Shown here one piece after another: positions 56,554 to 64,000 of a DNA stretch of 64,000 nucleotides. The stretch spans positions 1 through 64,000 of the forward strand of contig DATLYX010000078.1 of the NCBI GenBank assembly GCA_035574295.1, given 5' to 3'. Numbering within the stretch: the first letter of the stretch is position 1; each line of letters begins with the position of its first letter. Below the pieces are notes generated by a model, which was not told where the DNA came from, made no database searches, and saw only the letters and a program-made list of their open reading frames with translations. A program made the translations under genes and the position numbers. This DNA is from PNAI01 sp035574295 (GTDB lineage: Bacteria > Pseudomonadota > Alphaproteobacteria > Rhizobiales > Xanthobacteraceae).

Positions 56554-58992
56554 GTGTCGCGAATTCTGGGCACCTCCGTGCGTCGGAAGGAAGACCCGGC
56601 CCTGCTGACAGGCCGCGGGCGCTACGCCGACGATCTTCCGGTGCCGCGCGGCACGCTGCATGCGCACGTGATCCGCTCGCCGCATCCGCACGCCAAAATC
56701 GCAAGGATCGACGCGGCAAGGGCGCTGGCGCTTCCGGGGGTGGCGGCGGTCATCACCGGTGAGGATGTGCGCAGGCTCAGCGACCCGTTTCTGATTGCGC
56801 TGAAGGCGCCGGTGCATCAGTGGTCGCTGGCGGTGGAGCGGGTGCGCTATGTGGGCGAGCCGGTCGCGCTCGTGGTCGCTGAGGATCGTTACCGCGCGGA
56901 GGATGCGGCCGAGCTCGTGACCGTGGAATACGAGCCGTTGCCCGCGGCGGTCGATCCTTTGGCGGCTCGCCGCAGCGACGCCCCGCTTCTGCACCCGGAG
57001 GCGAAGACCAACGAGATTTCGGTGCGGACATTCTCCTACGGCGATGTGGAGGGCGCTTTCGCGAAGGCCGATGCACGGGTCAAGCTCACGGTCGATTATC
57101 CGCGGCTGTCGTTCACGCCGATGGAGTGCTATGTGGCAGTGGCGAGCTACGATCCGCTCGACGGCAGCTATGACGTGCTGGCGAATTTCCAGGGACCGTT
57201 CAGCACGCACCCGGTGATGGCGCGCGCGCTGCGGGTGCCGGGCACAAAGTTCCGCGTGCGCATTCCGCCCGACAGCGGCGGCAGTTTCGGCATCAAACTT
57301 TCGGTGTTTCCCTACATGGTGCTGACGGCGCTCGCAGCGCGCATCACCGGGCGGCCGGTGAAATGGGTCGAGGACCGCGCCGAGCATCTCGTTGCCGCGA
57401 GCAGCGGGCCGAACCGGATCACCGAAATCGAAGCGGCGGTGACCAGGGACGGCCGCATTCTGGGGTTGAAGCTCGATCAGTTGGAAGATTATGGTGCCTA
57501 TCTGCGCGCGCCCATGCCCGGACCCCTCTACCGCATGCACGGATCGATCACCGGCGCCTACGACATCCAGAACGTTGCGGTGGTGAACCGGGTGGTGCTC
57601 ACCAACAAGATGCCTGCGAGTCTCATCCGCGGCTTTGGCGGGCCGCAGCTCTACTTGGCTTTGGAGCGGTTGGTGCAGCGCATCGCTGTGGAGCTGAAGC
57701 TTGATCATCTCGACGTGATCCGGCGCAATCTGATCCCGGCGGAAAAATTTCCCTACAAGACCGCGGCGGGCGCGCTTTACGACTCCGGCGACTACGAGCG
57801 GGCGATCGCTGCAACCGTCGGCAACGGCCGGCTCGAGGAGCTGAAGCGGCGGCGCGATGCAGCGCGCGCCGAGGGCCGCTACTACGGCATCGGTTTTGCG
57901 GCCGTGGTGGAGCCCGGCATGTCGAACATGGGTTATCTCTCCACCCTTCTCACGGCCGAGGCGCGCGAGAAGGCAGGCCCGAAAAACGGCGCCATTTCCA
58001 TGGTCACCGTGAATGTGGATCCGCTCGGCGCGGTCTCGGTCACGGCCGACGTCACCATGCAGGGGCAGGGACACGAGACCGTGATCGCGCAGATCGTGGC
58101 CGAGCAACTGGGCCTGAAGGTCGAAGATATCGAGGTGATCCTGGAAATGGATACGGCGAAAGACCAATGGTCGATTGCCGCGGGCACCTACTCCTGCCGC
58201 TTTACGCCCGGCACGGCGGTGGCGGCGCACATGGCGGCGCAAAAGCTGCGCGAGAAACTGGCGAAGATCGCGGCCAAACAGCTCAACGTGCTCCCCGACG
58301 ACGTGGAATTCGTCGCCGGCAAGGTGCGCAGCCGCAGCAATCCCGACAATGCCTTGCCGTTCGGCCGCGTGGCCGGCACTGCGCACTGGTCGCCGGTGAT
58401 GCTGCCGGAGGGGATGCTGCCTGCGCTGCGCGAGACCGCGGTGTGGTCGCCGCCCGAGCTCGAGCCGCCGGCGGACGACGATCGGGTCAACACCTCGCTC
58501 ACCTACGGCTTCGTGTTCGACATGTGCGGGGTGGAGATCGATCCGGTCACGTACCAGGTGCGGGTGGACCGCTACGTGTCCATGCACGACGCCGGAAAAC
58601 TGCTCAATCCCATGATCGCCGAAGGACAAATGCGCGGGGCGTTCGCGCAAGGCATCGCCGCTGCACTGTACGAGGAATTCGTCACGGACGAGAACGGCGC
58701 GTTTCTGTCCGGGACGTTTGCCGATTATCTGGTGCCGACGGTGAGCGAAATCCCGCCGGTCGAATTGCTGCACCAGGAATCGCCGTCGCCGTTCACGCCG
58801 CTCGGCGCCAAGGGAATTGCGGAAGGCAACTGCATGAGCGTGCCGGCCTGCATCGCCAACGCCATCGCGGACGCACTCGGCGTCAAGGATATTTCGTTGC
58901 CTGCGTCGCCGCGGCGCATTCACGCGCTGCTGCAGGACGTGGAAGCGCGGCAGGCGGGTGCCGCGGTGCGGGCTGCCGGAGCCGGGCGATGA
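56554..58992 (+). CDS. xanthine dehydrogenase-family molybdenum-binding large subunit (CoxL-like)
   Basis: 812 residues from GTG 56554 (GGGAG 5 bp upstream; GTG 56494 would add 20 residues). SVRRKEDPALLTGRGRYADDL opens the family. The active-site loop reads ASLIRGFGGPQ (about 353-363), not AYXCSFR of CO dehydrogenase nor the common AYRGAGR. Catalytic Glu is in GAKGIAEG (about 757). Binds Mo-molybdopterin cytosine dinucleotide. First of a large-medium-small set; substrate probably an aromatic or heteroaromatic, perhaps as CoA ester. Confidence 0.88.
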   Translation: MSRILGTSVRRKEDPALLTGRGRYADDLPVPRGTLHAHVIRSPHPHAKIARIDAARALALPGVAAVITGEDVRRLSDPFLIALKAPVHQWSLAVERVRYVGEPVALVVAEDRYRAEDAAELVTVEYEPLPAAVDPLAARRSDAPLLHPEAKTNEISVRTFSYGDVEGAFAKADARVKLTVDYPRLSFTPMECYVAVASYDPLDGSYDVLANFQGPFSTHPVMARALRVPGTKFRVRIPPDSGGSFGIKLSVFPYMVLTALAARITGRPVKWVEDRAEHLVAASSGPNRITEIEAAVTRDGRILGLKLDQLEDYGAYLRAPMPGPLYRMHGSITGAYDIQNVAVVNRVVLTNKMPASLIRGFGGPQLYLALERLVQRIAVELKLDHLDVIRRNLIPAEKFPYKTAAGALYDSGDYERAIAATVGNGRLEELKRRRDAARAEGRYYGIGFAAVVEPGMSNMGYLSTLLTAEAREKAGPKNGAISMVTVNVDPLGAVSVTADVTMQGQGHETVIAQIVAEQLGLKVEDIEVILEMDTAKDQWSIAAGTYSCRFTPGTAVAAHMAAQKLREKLAKIAAKQLNVLPDDVEFVAGKVRSRSNPDNALPFGRVAGTAHWSPVMLPEGMLPALRETAVWSPPELEPPADDDRVNTSLTYGFVFDMCGVEIDPVTYQVRVDRYVSMHDAGKLLNPMIAEGQMRGAFAQGIAAALYEEFVTDENGAFLSGTFADYLVPTVSEIPPVELLHQESPSPFTPLGAKGIAEGNCMSVPACIANAIADALGVKDISLPASPRRIHALLQDVEARQAGAAVRAAGAGR

Positions 58993-59816
58993 AGCCGCGG
59001 CCGTTCGATTATGTGCGGCCGGACTCTGTGGAGGAGGCGCTATCGCTGCTTGCCGAACACGGAGAGGCGGCGCGCGTGCTCGCGGGCGGCCAGTCGTTGA
59101 TGGCGATGCTCAATCTGCGGCTCGCCGAGCCGGACGTGCTGATCGATATTTCGCGGCTCGCGGAGCTCGACAGCATCCGCGAGATCGACGGCAAGATCGA
59201 GGTCGGAGCCGCGGTGACGCAGAACAAGCTGCTAGCGTGGCCGCTGCTGAAGGACAAGCTGCCGCTGCTGGCGCAGATGCTGCCGCATGTGGGACATTTT
59301 CAGACGCGCAATCGCGGCACGGTCTGCGGCTCGATCGCCCATGCGGATCCGAGCTCCGAGCTGCCGCTCGCGCTTGCCGTGCTCGGCGGCGAGGTGGTGC
59401 TGCGCTCAAGGCGCGGGACGCGGATGCTCGCGGCCAGCGCGTTCCAGCGCGACATGCTAACCACGGCGCGCGAGCCGGACGAGCTGATCACCTCAGTGCG
59501 GTTCCCTGTTCAGGGCTCGAAGCAGGTCGCGTTTCGGGAGGTCGCGCGCAGGCACGGCGATTTTGCCATCATCGCCGTTGCGGCGATTGCGGAGGGAATG
59601 TCCAAGGTGCGGTTCGGCGTGGGCGGGGTGAGCGGGCGGCCCGTGGTCATGCAGATCAATGCCGGAAGCGAGCCGGCCATTCGCGACGCGACGGCGGGGT
59701 TGGCGGCCCGGATCGAGGGCTACGACGACATCCATGCCTCGGCGCAAATGCGACGCGACATGCTGTGCCGGCTCGGGCCGGTGGTCGCCATGGAGGCGTT
59801 GCAATGCGCCGCGTGA
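58989..59816 (+). CDS. FAD-binding medium subunit (CoxM-like)
   Basis: 275 residues. LAGGQSLMAMLNLRLAEPDVLIDISRL and RNRGTVCGSIAHADPSSELPLAL are the FAD-site motifs of the CoxM/XdhB family. Overlaps the large subunit by 4 and the small by 13 bases. It passes electrons from the iron-sulfur clusters to an acceptor. Confidence 0.9.
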   Translation: MKPRPFDYVRPDSVEEALSLLAEHGEAARVLAGGQSLMAMLNLRLAEPDVLIDISRLAELDSIREIDGKIEVGAAVTQNKLLAWPLLKDKLPLLAQMLPHVGHFQTRNRGTVCGSIAHADPSSELPLALAVLGGEVVLRSRRGTRMLAASAFQRDMLTTAREPDELITSVRFPVQGSKQVAFREVARRHGDFAIIAVAAIAEGMSKVRFGVGGVSGRPVVMQINAGSEPAIRDATAGLAARIEGYDDIHASAQMRRDMLCRLGPVVAMEALQCAA

Positions 59817-60292
59817 GCCGCGACCAGCGGGTGCGGATCGCGTTCACGCTCAACGGTCGGCCGGCGGCCGGGGAGGCGGAACCGCGCATGCTGCTGTCGG
59901 ATTTTCTGCGCGAGCAGATGGGGGCAACCGGCACGCATGTGGGCTGCGAGCACGGCGTGTGCGGTTGCTGCACAGTGCTGATCGACGCGGTGGCGACCCG
60001 CGCGTGCCTTGCGCTTGCGGTGCAGATCGAGGGCAGGGACGTGCGCACGGTGGAATCGCTGGCCGGCCCGGATGAGAAGCTCAACACCCTGCAACAGGCG
60101 TTCCAGAACAATCACGCCCTGCAATGCGGGTTCTGTACGCCGGGGATCCTGATGTCGTTTACCGATTATCTGGCGCGGAACCCAAAGCCGTCGGAGGCGG
60201 AAATTCGCGAGGTGCTGAGCGGGCACTTGTGCCGCTGCACGGGTTATGCCGGGATCGTCGCAGCGATCAAGGAAGCGACCGGGGGCATCTAG
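59804..60292 (+). CDS. 2Fe-2S small subunit (CoxS-like)
   Basis: 162 residues. N-terminal plant-type 2Fe-2S: GCEHGVCGCCTVLIDAVATRAC; C-terminal cluster: CGFCTPGILMS...CRCTGY. All eight cysteines present. Relays electrons from the Mo site to FAD. ATG 59804 lies inside the medium-subunit gene. Confidence 0.92.
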   Translation: MRRVSRDQRVRIAFTLNGRPAAGEAEPRMLLSDFLREQMGATGTHVGCEHGVCGCCTVLIDAVATRACLALAVQIEGRDVRTVESLAGPDEKLNTLQQAFQNNHALQCGFCTPGILMSFTDYLARNPKPSEAEIREVLSGHLCRCTGYAGIVAAIKEATGGI

Positions 60293-60312
60293 CGGCTACG
60301 CGAGTTTCGACC

Positions 60313-61875
60313 ATGCACGCGAGCGTCTTCGGCAAGCACAGACCGAGCATTCCCTACCAGCCGATCGCCGAATTGTTTGCAAAATATCGAGCCCGCGATC
60401 CCAATAAAACCGCGATCGTCGATCTCGACGCCAGCACGTCGATCACGTTCGGCGAGCTCGATCAGCTCACGACCGACATTGCCTTCGATCTCAAGCGCCG
60501 CGGGCTTGGCAAGGGCGACCGCGTTCTCCTGCTTTCCGACGAATGTCTGGAAAAGCTGCTGATCTGGTTCGGGGTGTGGCGCCTCGGCGCGGTCGTCTGC
60601 CCGCTCAATATCGAGATCAACGCCAACGCGATGGTGGAGCTGACGCGGTCGGTGAACCCGCGGCTGATCTTTGCGCACGGCGATCTTGACCTCGACGCCC
60701 TGGTCGAAGATCACGCGGCCCCACGGCTGCGGTTTGCGGCTTGGCGTGATGCCGGTGATGCATACTTCGGAACGCTGGCGCGCAATCGCCGGCCTGAGGA
60801 AGTACCGGAGCGGAACAATCCGGAGGACATCGCTTGCATCTTCTGCACCTCAGGGACCACGGCGCGGCCGAAGGTCGTGGTTTACGATCACTGTGCCTAC
60901 TGGCTGAACGGGCTCTCGACGCTGGAATTCCTTGGGCTCACCGCGCACGACAGGACCCTGGAATATCGCTCGTTCGGGTGGAACTCCGCGCAAGTGTTGA
61001 GCCTCATGCCCTTCCTTGAGAAGGGACTGACCATGCACATTGCAAAACGCTTTTCACACAGCCGTTTTTTCGAATGGATCAAAACGTATGGCATCACGTT
61101 TTCCGCCGGCGTGCCGACGGTGCTTAACATGCTGCTGAACAAGCCGCTGGGATACACGGCCAAGGACGTGCCGACGCTCAAGCTCATGACCTGCAGCACC
61201 GCCCCGCTTACCGCGGCGCAGTGGATGCAATTCGAGGAGATGTACGGGGTGAAACTCCTGCAATGCTACGGCATGTCGGAGGCGGGTTGGGTGTGCGGCA
61301 ATCGCACCTACAAGAACAAAATCGGCACCGTGGGGGTGCCGGCGCTGCACCAGGAATTCGAGATCGTCGGGCCGGACGGCAAGCCGGTGCCGCCGGGCGT
61401 CGAGGGCGAAATCACCGCCGGCGGGCCGCACACGGCCGTCGGATATCTGCGCGAGGACGGAACCATCGAGCCGTTGCGGCCGAACCGGATCAAGACCGGC
61501 GATTTGGGGATCATGGACGCGGAGGGATTCGTTCGCGTCACGGGGCGGACCAAGGACCTGATCATCCGTGGCGGAGTGAACATCGCGCCGCTGGAGATCG
61601 ACGAGATACTGCTCAAGCATCCCGGCATTCTCGATGCGGCGTCGGTCGGGGTTCCAGACAAGATCTACGGCGAGGAAATCGTGTGCTATGTCGCGCCCAA
61701 GGATCGGAGCCTCACCGAAGAAAGTGTTCTGCGCCATGCGCGGCAGTATCTGCCCGCTGCAAAAACGCCCAAACAAGTGGTGATCGTGCCGGAGCTTCCC
61801 AAGAACGACCGCGGCAAGGTTCTGCGTGACGCGTTGCGGGAGGATTGGCTCAGGCGAACGGGGCTCTCCGGCTGA
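60313..61875 (+). CDS. AMP-dependent acyl-CoA ligase
   Basis: 520 residues, class I adenylate-forming enzyme. A3 loop FCTSGTTARPKVVVYDH (Gly of the usual SGTTGxPK is Ala), A5 LQCYGMSEAG, A7/A8 IKTGDLG and RTKDLIIRGGVNI, A10 Lys in NDRGKVLRDALR. Activates a carboxylate to its CoA thioester. Starts 20 bp after the small-subunit gene, so the four are one operon. In hmf loci the equivalent (HmfD) is furoyl-CoA synthetase; the substrate here is not proven. Confidence 0.85.
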   Translation: MHASVFGKHRPSIPYQPIAELFAKYRARDPNKTAIVDLDASTSITFGELDQLTTDIAFDLKRRGLGKGDRVLLLSDECLEKLLIWFGVWRLGAVVCPLNIEINANAMVELTRSVNPRLIFAHGDLDLDALVEDHAAPRLRFAAWRDAGDAYFGTLARNRRPEEVPERNNPEDIACIFCTSGTTARPKVVVYDHCAYWLNGLSTLEFLGLTAHDRTLEYRSFGWNSAQVLSLMPFLEKGLTMHIAKRFSHSRFFEWIKTYGITFSAGVPTVLNMLLNKPLGYTAKDVPTLKLMTCSTAPLTAAQWMQFEEMYGVKLLQCYGMSEAGWVCGNRTYKNKIGTVGVPALHQEFEIVGPDGKPVPPGVEGEITAGGPHTAVGYLREDGTIEPLRPNRIKTGDLGIMDAEGFVRVTGRTKDLIIRGGVNIAPLEIDEILLKHPGILDAASVGVPDKIYGEEIVCYVAPKDRSLTEESVLRHARQYLPAAKTPKQVVIVPELPKNDRGKVLRDALREDWLRRTGLSG

Positions 61876-61920
61876 CCTCGGATACGGTATAGTTTGCCGG
61901 GGAGACGACGGGAAAGCTGC

Positions 61921-63630
61921 ATGGACGCCGCCACCAAGCCGCGCAAACCGGCCGCAAAGCCAAGTCTCGGCGCTGGGGCAAGGCGCGGCTATCCGGATCT
62001 GCACGACCACGTTCGCGCGCTCGATGAGGCCGGGCTTTTGGTGAGAGTCGACCGGCCGATCAACAAGGACACCGAGATGCACCCGCTGGTGCGGTGGCAG
62101 TTCCGCGGCGGCATCGCGGAGAAGGACCGCAAGGCGTTTTTGTTCACCAACGTGATCGACAGCAAGGGTCGCAAGTACGATATCCCGGTGCTGGTGGGCG
62201 GGCTTGCGGCCAATCGCGAAATCTATCGCCTCGGCATCGGTTGCCCCTTCGAGGAGATCGACGCGCGCTGGGTGCGCGCAGCGCAAAATCCGCTGCCGCC
62301 CAGGGTCGTCACGGAGGCGCCGTGCCACGAGATCGTGATCGCCGGCAAGGCGCTCGATAAGCCGGGGCAGGGGCTCGACGGGATTCCGCTCCCGATCTCC
62401 ACGCCGGGGTGGGACATCGCGCCCTATGCCACGCTCTCCCAATACATCACCAAGGATCCCGACACCGGCGTGCAAAACATGGGCAATTACCGCGGCCAGG
62501 TGAAAACGCGGCGCCGGCTCGGGATGAATCCGTCGCTGGAGTTGCGACCCGGCATCTATAACCACTGGGAAAAGCTGCGGGCGCGGGGTTTCAAGAAACT
62601 GCCGTGCGCGGTGGTGCTCGGCGCTCCGCCATGCATCACATTCGCTTCCGTACAGAAGCTTCCCGAGTCGGTGGACGAGATCCATGTTGCCGGCGCGCTG
62701 GTCGGCGCACCGATCAATGTGGTGAAGGCGAAGACGGTCGACCTGCTGGTGCCGGCGGAAGCGGAGATCGTGGTCGAGGGTTTTATCGACACCGAATTTC
62801 TCGAGCCCGAGGCACCGTTCGGCGAGTCACACGGACACGTCAATCTGCAGGAATTCAATGCCTATATGGACGTGACCGCGATCACGCGGCGCAAGGATGC
62901 GATCCTCACCTCGATCATCTCGCAGGTGACGCCGAGCGAATCGAGCCTGATCAAGCGCCTCGGCATGGAGCCGCTGTTCCTCAATTTTCTGCGCAACACG
63001 CTCGGCATCAAGGGCATCAAGCGGGTGTCGATGCACGAGCCGCTCACCAATATCCGCAAGCTCATCGTGCTGATCTGCGAGCGCGACATGCCGCGGAACG
63101 AAATCTGGCGCGCCCTCTACGGCGCCGCGGTGCTGCATCGGGCTGCGGGCAAGTACGTGATTGCGGTGAACGACGACATCGATCCGGAAAATGCCGATGC
63201 CATCTTCTGGGCCATGTCGTATCGGGCGAACCCCGCGCTCGATCTGCACATTCTGCCGCATCGCGATCAGGGGCACGGACCGCGCAGCAAACGCAACGGC
63301 GGCGAGGATGCTTCGGTGCTGCTCGATGCCACGTTGAAGGAGAATTTTCCGCCGATCTCGCTGCCCAAGCGCGAATATATGGAGCGGGCAAAGCAGATCT
63401 GGGAGGAGCTCGGGCTGCCGAAGCTGAAGCCGGAGGCTCCCTGGTACGGCTATTCGCTCGGCGAATGGCCGGAGGAGCTCGAGCAGGCGGCGGCGCGCGC
63501 CGTGCGCGGCGATTATTTCGAAACCGGCTGGGAACTGGAGAAACGCCGGCGCAGGGACGTGGCGATGAACACCGAAGTGCGCAACGTCAGGCCGAGCAAG
63601 AAAACGCGGCAGTCGTCCGACAGGGACTGA
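61921..63630 (+). CDS. UbiD-family prenyl-FMN decarboxylase
   Basis: 569 residues, longer than E. coli UbiD (about 500). NMGNYRGQVKTRRRLGM, PCAVVLGAPPCITFA and FLEPEAPFGESHGHVNL (the E-x-PFGE pair of acidic active-site residues, about 297-302) mark a prenyl-FMN carboxy-lyase. Such enzymes remove or add CO2 on aromatic and alpha,beta-unsaturated acids. No UbiX prenyltransferase is in view. Located 45 bp after the CoA ligase. A 25-residue Lys/Arg/Ala lead precedes the domain. Confidence 0.88.
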   Translation: MDAATKPRKPAAKPSLGAGARRGYPDLHDHVRALDEAGLLVRVDRPINKDTEMHPLVRWQFRGGIAEKDRKAFLFTNVIDSKGRKYDIPVLVGGLAANREIYRLGIGCPFEEIDARWVRAAQNPLPPRVVTEAPCHEIVIAGKALDKPGQGLDGIPLPISTPGWDIAPYATLSQYITKDPDTGVQNMGNYRGQVKTRRRLGMNPSLELRPGIYNHWEKLRARGFKKLPCAVVLGAPPCITFASVQKLPESVDEIHVAGALVGAPINVVKAKTVDLLVPAEAEIVVEGFIDTEFLEPEAPFGESHGHVNLQEFNAYMDVTAITRRKDAILTSIISQVTPSESSLIKRLGMEPLFLNFLRNTLGIKGIKRVSMHEPLTNIRKLIVLICERDMPRNEIWRALYGAAVLHRAAGKYVIAVNDDIDPENADAIFWAMSYRANPALDLHILPHRDQGHGPRSKRNGGEDASVLLDATLKENFPPISLPKREYMERAKQIWEELGLPKLKPEAPWYGYSLGEWPEELEQAAARAVRGDYFETGWELEKRRRRDVAMNTEVRNVRPSKKTRQSSDRD

Positions 63631-63643
63631 AGCGGGGAAGGAT

Positions 63644-63676
63644 GGTCCGCTGCCGAACGGCGCTCGGCAGCGGACC
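63644..63676. terminator. perfect 13-bp hairpin between convergent genes
   Basis: GGTCCGCTGCCGA (63644-63656) pairs with TCGGCAGCGGACC (63664-63676), loop of 7; no strong T run either side. Likely shared terminator of the UbiD gene and the minus-strand gene. Confidence 0.5.
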
Positions 63677-63682
63677 GGTTGC

Positions 63683-64000
63683 TTAGTGCGTGGTGTGGCC
63701 GTTTTCCAGATGCGCCAGGGCAATTGCTGAGTTGCCGCCAAAGCCGTGCGCATCAAGTGTCGACACAAGGTTGGACACCTCAGGCATCACGTCTCCATGC
63801 GACCCGCCGATCAGATCGCCGATCAAATCGATCAGGTCGGAGATGATGTTGAGGAGTTTGGCCACGATGTGCGGGCCGGCCGAGGGTCCGCAAGGCTGGC
63901 ATGAACCGTGGCCGCCGGTGCCGACGTTCCAGTCGTGGTCGTCGGAGCCGCCGTTGGCCCAGTGTTTTTTATGGCAATTGTCGTTGCCATGTCCGTGGCC
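63683..64000 (-). CDS. His/Gly-rich protein, C-terminal part (runs off window)
   Basis: The frame is open from the window edge to TAA at 63683, 105 residues, so the start lies beyond 64000. The visible part begins with His/Gly/Asp-rich GHGHGNDNCHKKHWANGGSDDHDW, has C-x-x-C (SCQPCG), then an amphipathic stretch (LLNIISDLIDLIGDLIGG), and ends ENGHTTH. GTG 63865 would give only the last 60 residues, but the upstream open frame with coherent composition argues for a longer protein. Family not recognised; His and Cys suggest metal binding. Confidence 0.6.
   Translation of the reverse strand, partial: GHGHGNDNCHKKHWANGGSDDHDWNVGTGGHGSCQPCGPSAGPHIVAKLLNIISDLIDLIGDLIGGSHGDVMPEVSNLVSTLDAHGFGGNSAIALAHLENGHTTH

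Noticed and set aside
56521..58923. 800-residue open frame opposite the CoxL-like gene
   Set aside because: Same antisense effect; Arg/His-rich without any domain.
56554..60292. Form I aerobic CO dehydrogenase
   Set aside because: Large subunit lacks AYXCSFR and the gene order is L-M-S, not M-S-L.
1..64000. tRNA, rRNA, tmRNA, CRISPR, IS or prophage genes
   Set aside because: Gaps were read on both strands; no cloverleaf with CCA-side consensus, no regularly spaced repeats, no transposase or integrase motifs were found.

Overview
The window is a chromosomal segment of a GC-rich alphaproteobacterium, most likely order Hyphomicrobiales (Rhizobiales) near the Xanthobacteraceae/Nitrobacteraceae (Bradyrhizobium, Rhodopseudomonas, Pseudolabrys type). 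The signs are: a rhizobial-type porin tail; the runs rpoZ-rel-pdxJ-acpS-lepB-rnc-era-recO, nrdR-ribD-ribE-ribH-nusB-thiL and DUF177-plsX-fabH-ihfA-merR; bamE divergent from a cytochrome bc1 chaperone gene; a Mg-type HemB; an LdtR/L,D-transpeptidase pair; and dispersed palindromes resembling those of this order. No tRNA, rRNA, IS element, integrase, prophage or CRISPR array was seen.

Layout. 1-473: 3' end of a porin gene, a terminator and a cruciform repeat. 689-7399: four glycosyltransferase genes, three of them fused to TPR arrays, a candidate protein- or surface-glycosylation locus. 7420-9606 (minus): exported lytic transglycosylase. 9880-13170: dapA, smpB, a DJ-1/PfpI protein, a VOC protein and a peroxiredoxin-like protein. 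13155-14435 (minus): family-5 uracil-DNA glycosylase and a NYN-domain protein. 14770-22346: rpoZ, (p)ppGpp synthetase/hydrolase, pdxJ, acpS, lepB, rnc, era, recO, mostly overlapping by a few bases. 22381-25462: a small exported Tyr/Arg-rich protein with a possible EcfG-type promoter, then parC. 25517-26506 (minus): unrecognised exported, probably beta-barrel protein.

26610-30167: four-gene Mn/Fe ABC importer (sitABCD type) with a clear sigma70-like promoter and a Fur-family 7-1-7 palindrome at the predicted transcription start. 30178-34013: bpt, an RDD membrane protein, threonine ammonia-lyase, hemB. 34106-37697: distal valine degradation (acyl-CoA dehydrogenase, 3-hydroxyisobutyryl-CoA hydrolase, a small membrane protein, mmsB). 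37896-39891: ldtR and a Tat-exported L,D-transpeptidase. 39991-45772: glyA, nrdR, riboflavin genes, nusB, thiL. 45806-50586: an FMN-dependent alpha-hydroxy-acid oxidase, an MFS transporter and a K+-independent H+-pyrophosphatase. 50621-55483: bamE (minus), bc1 chaperone, DUF177, plsX, fabH, ihfA, a MerR regulator.

55490-63630 is the most accessory-looking catabolic part: an alpha/beta hydrolase (minus), then a compact operon of a three-subunit molybdenum hydroxylase (large, FAD, 2Fe-2S), an acyl-CoA ligase and a UbiD-family prenyl-FMN decarboxylase. This order matches the logic, and mostly the order, of furoate/HMF degradation loci (hmfABCD plus hmfF), but the substrate cannot be read from sequence alone. 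The window ends inside a His/Gly-rich gene on the minus strand that runs off the edge.

No wholly new defence or mobile system was found. The best candidates for further attention are the TPR-glycosyltransferase locus, the Mo-hydroxylase/CoA-ligase/UbiD operon, the sit and ldtR operators, and the dispersed palindromes.
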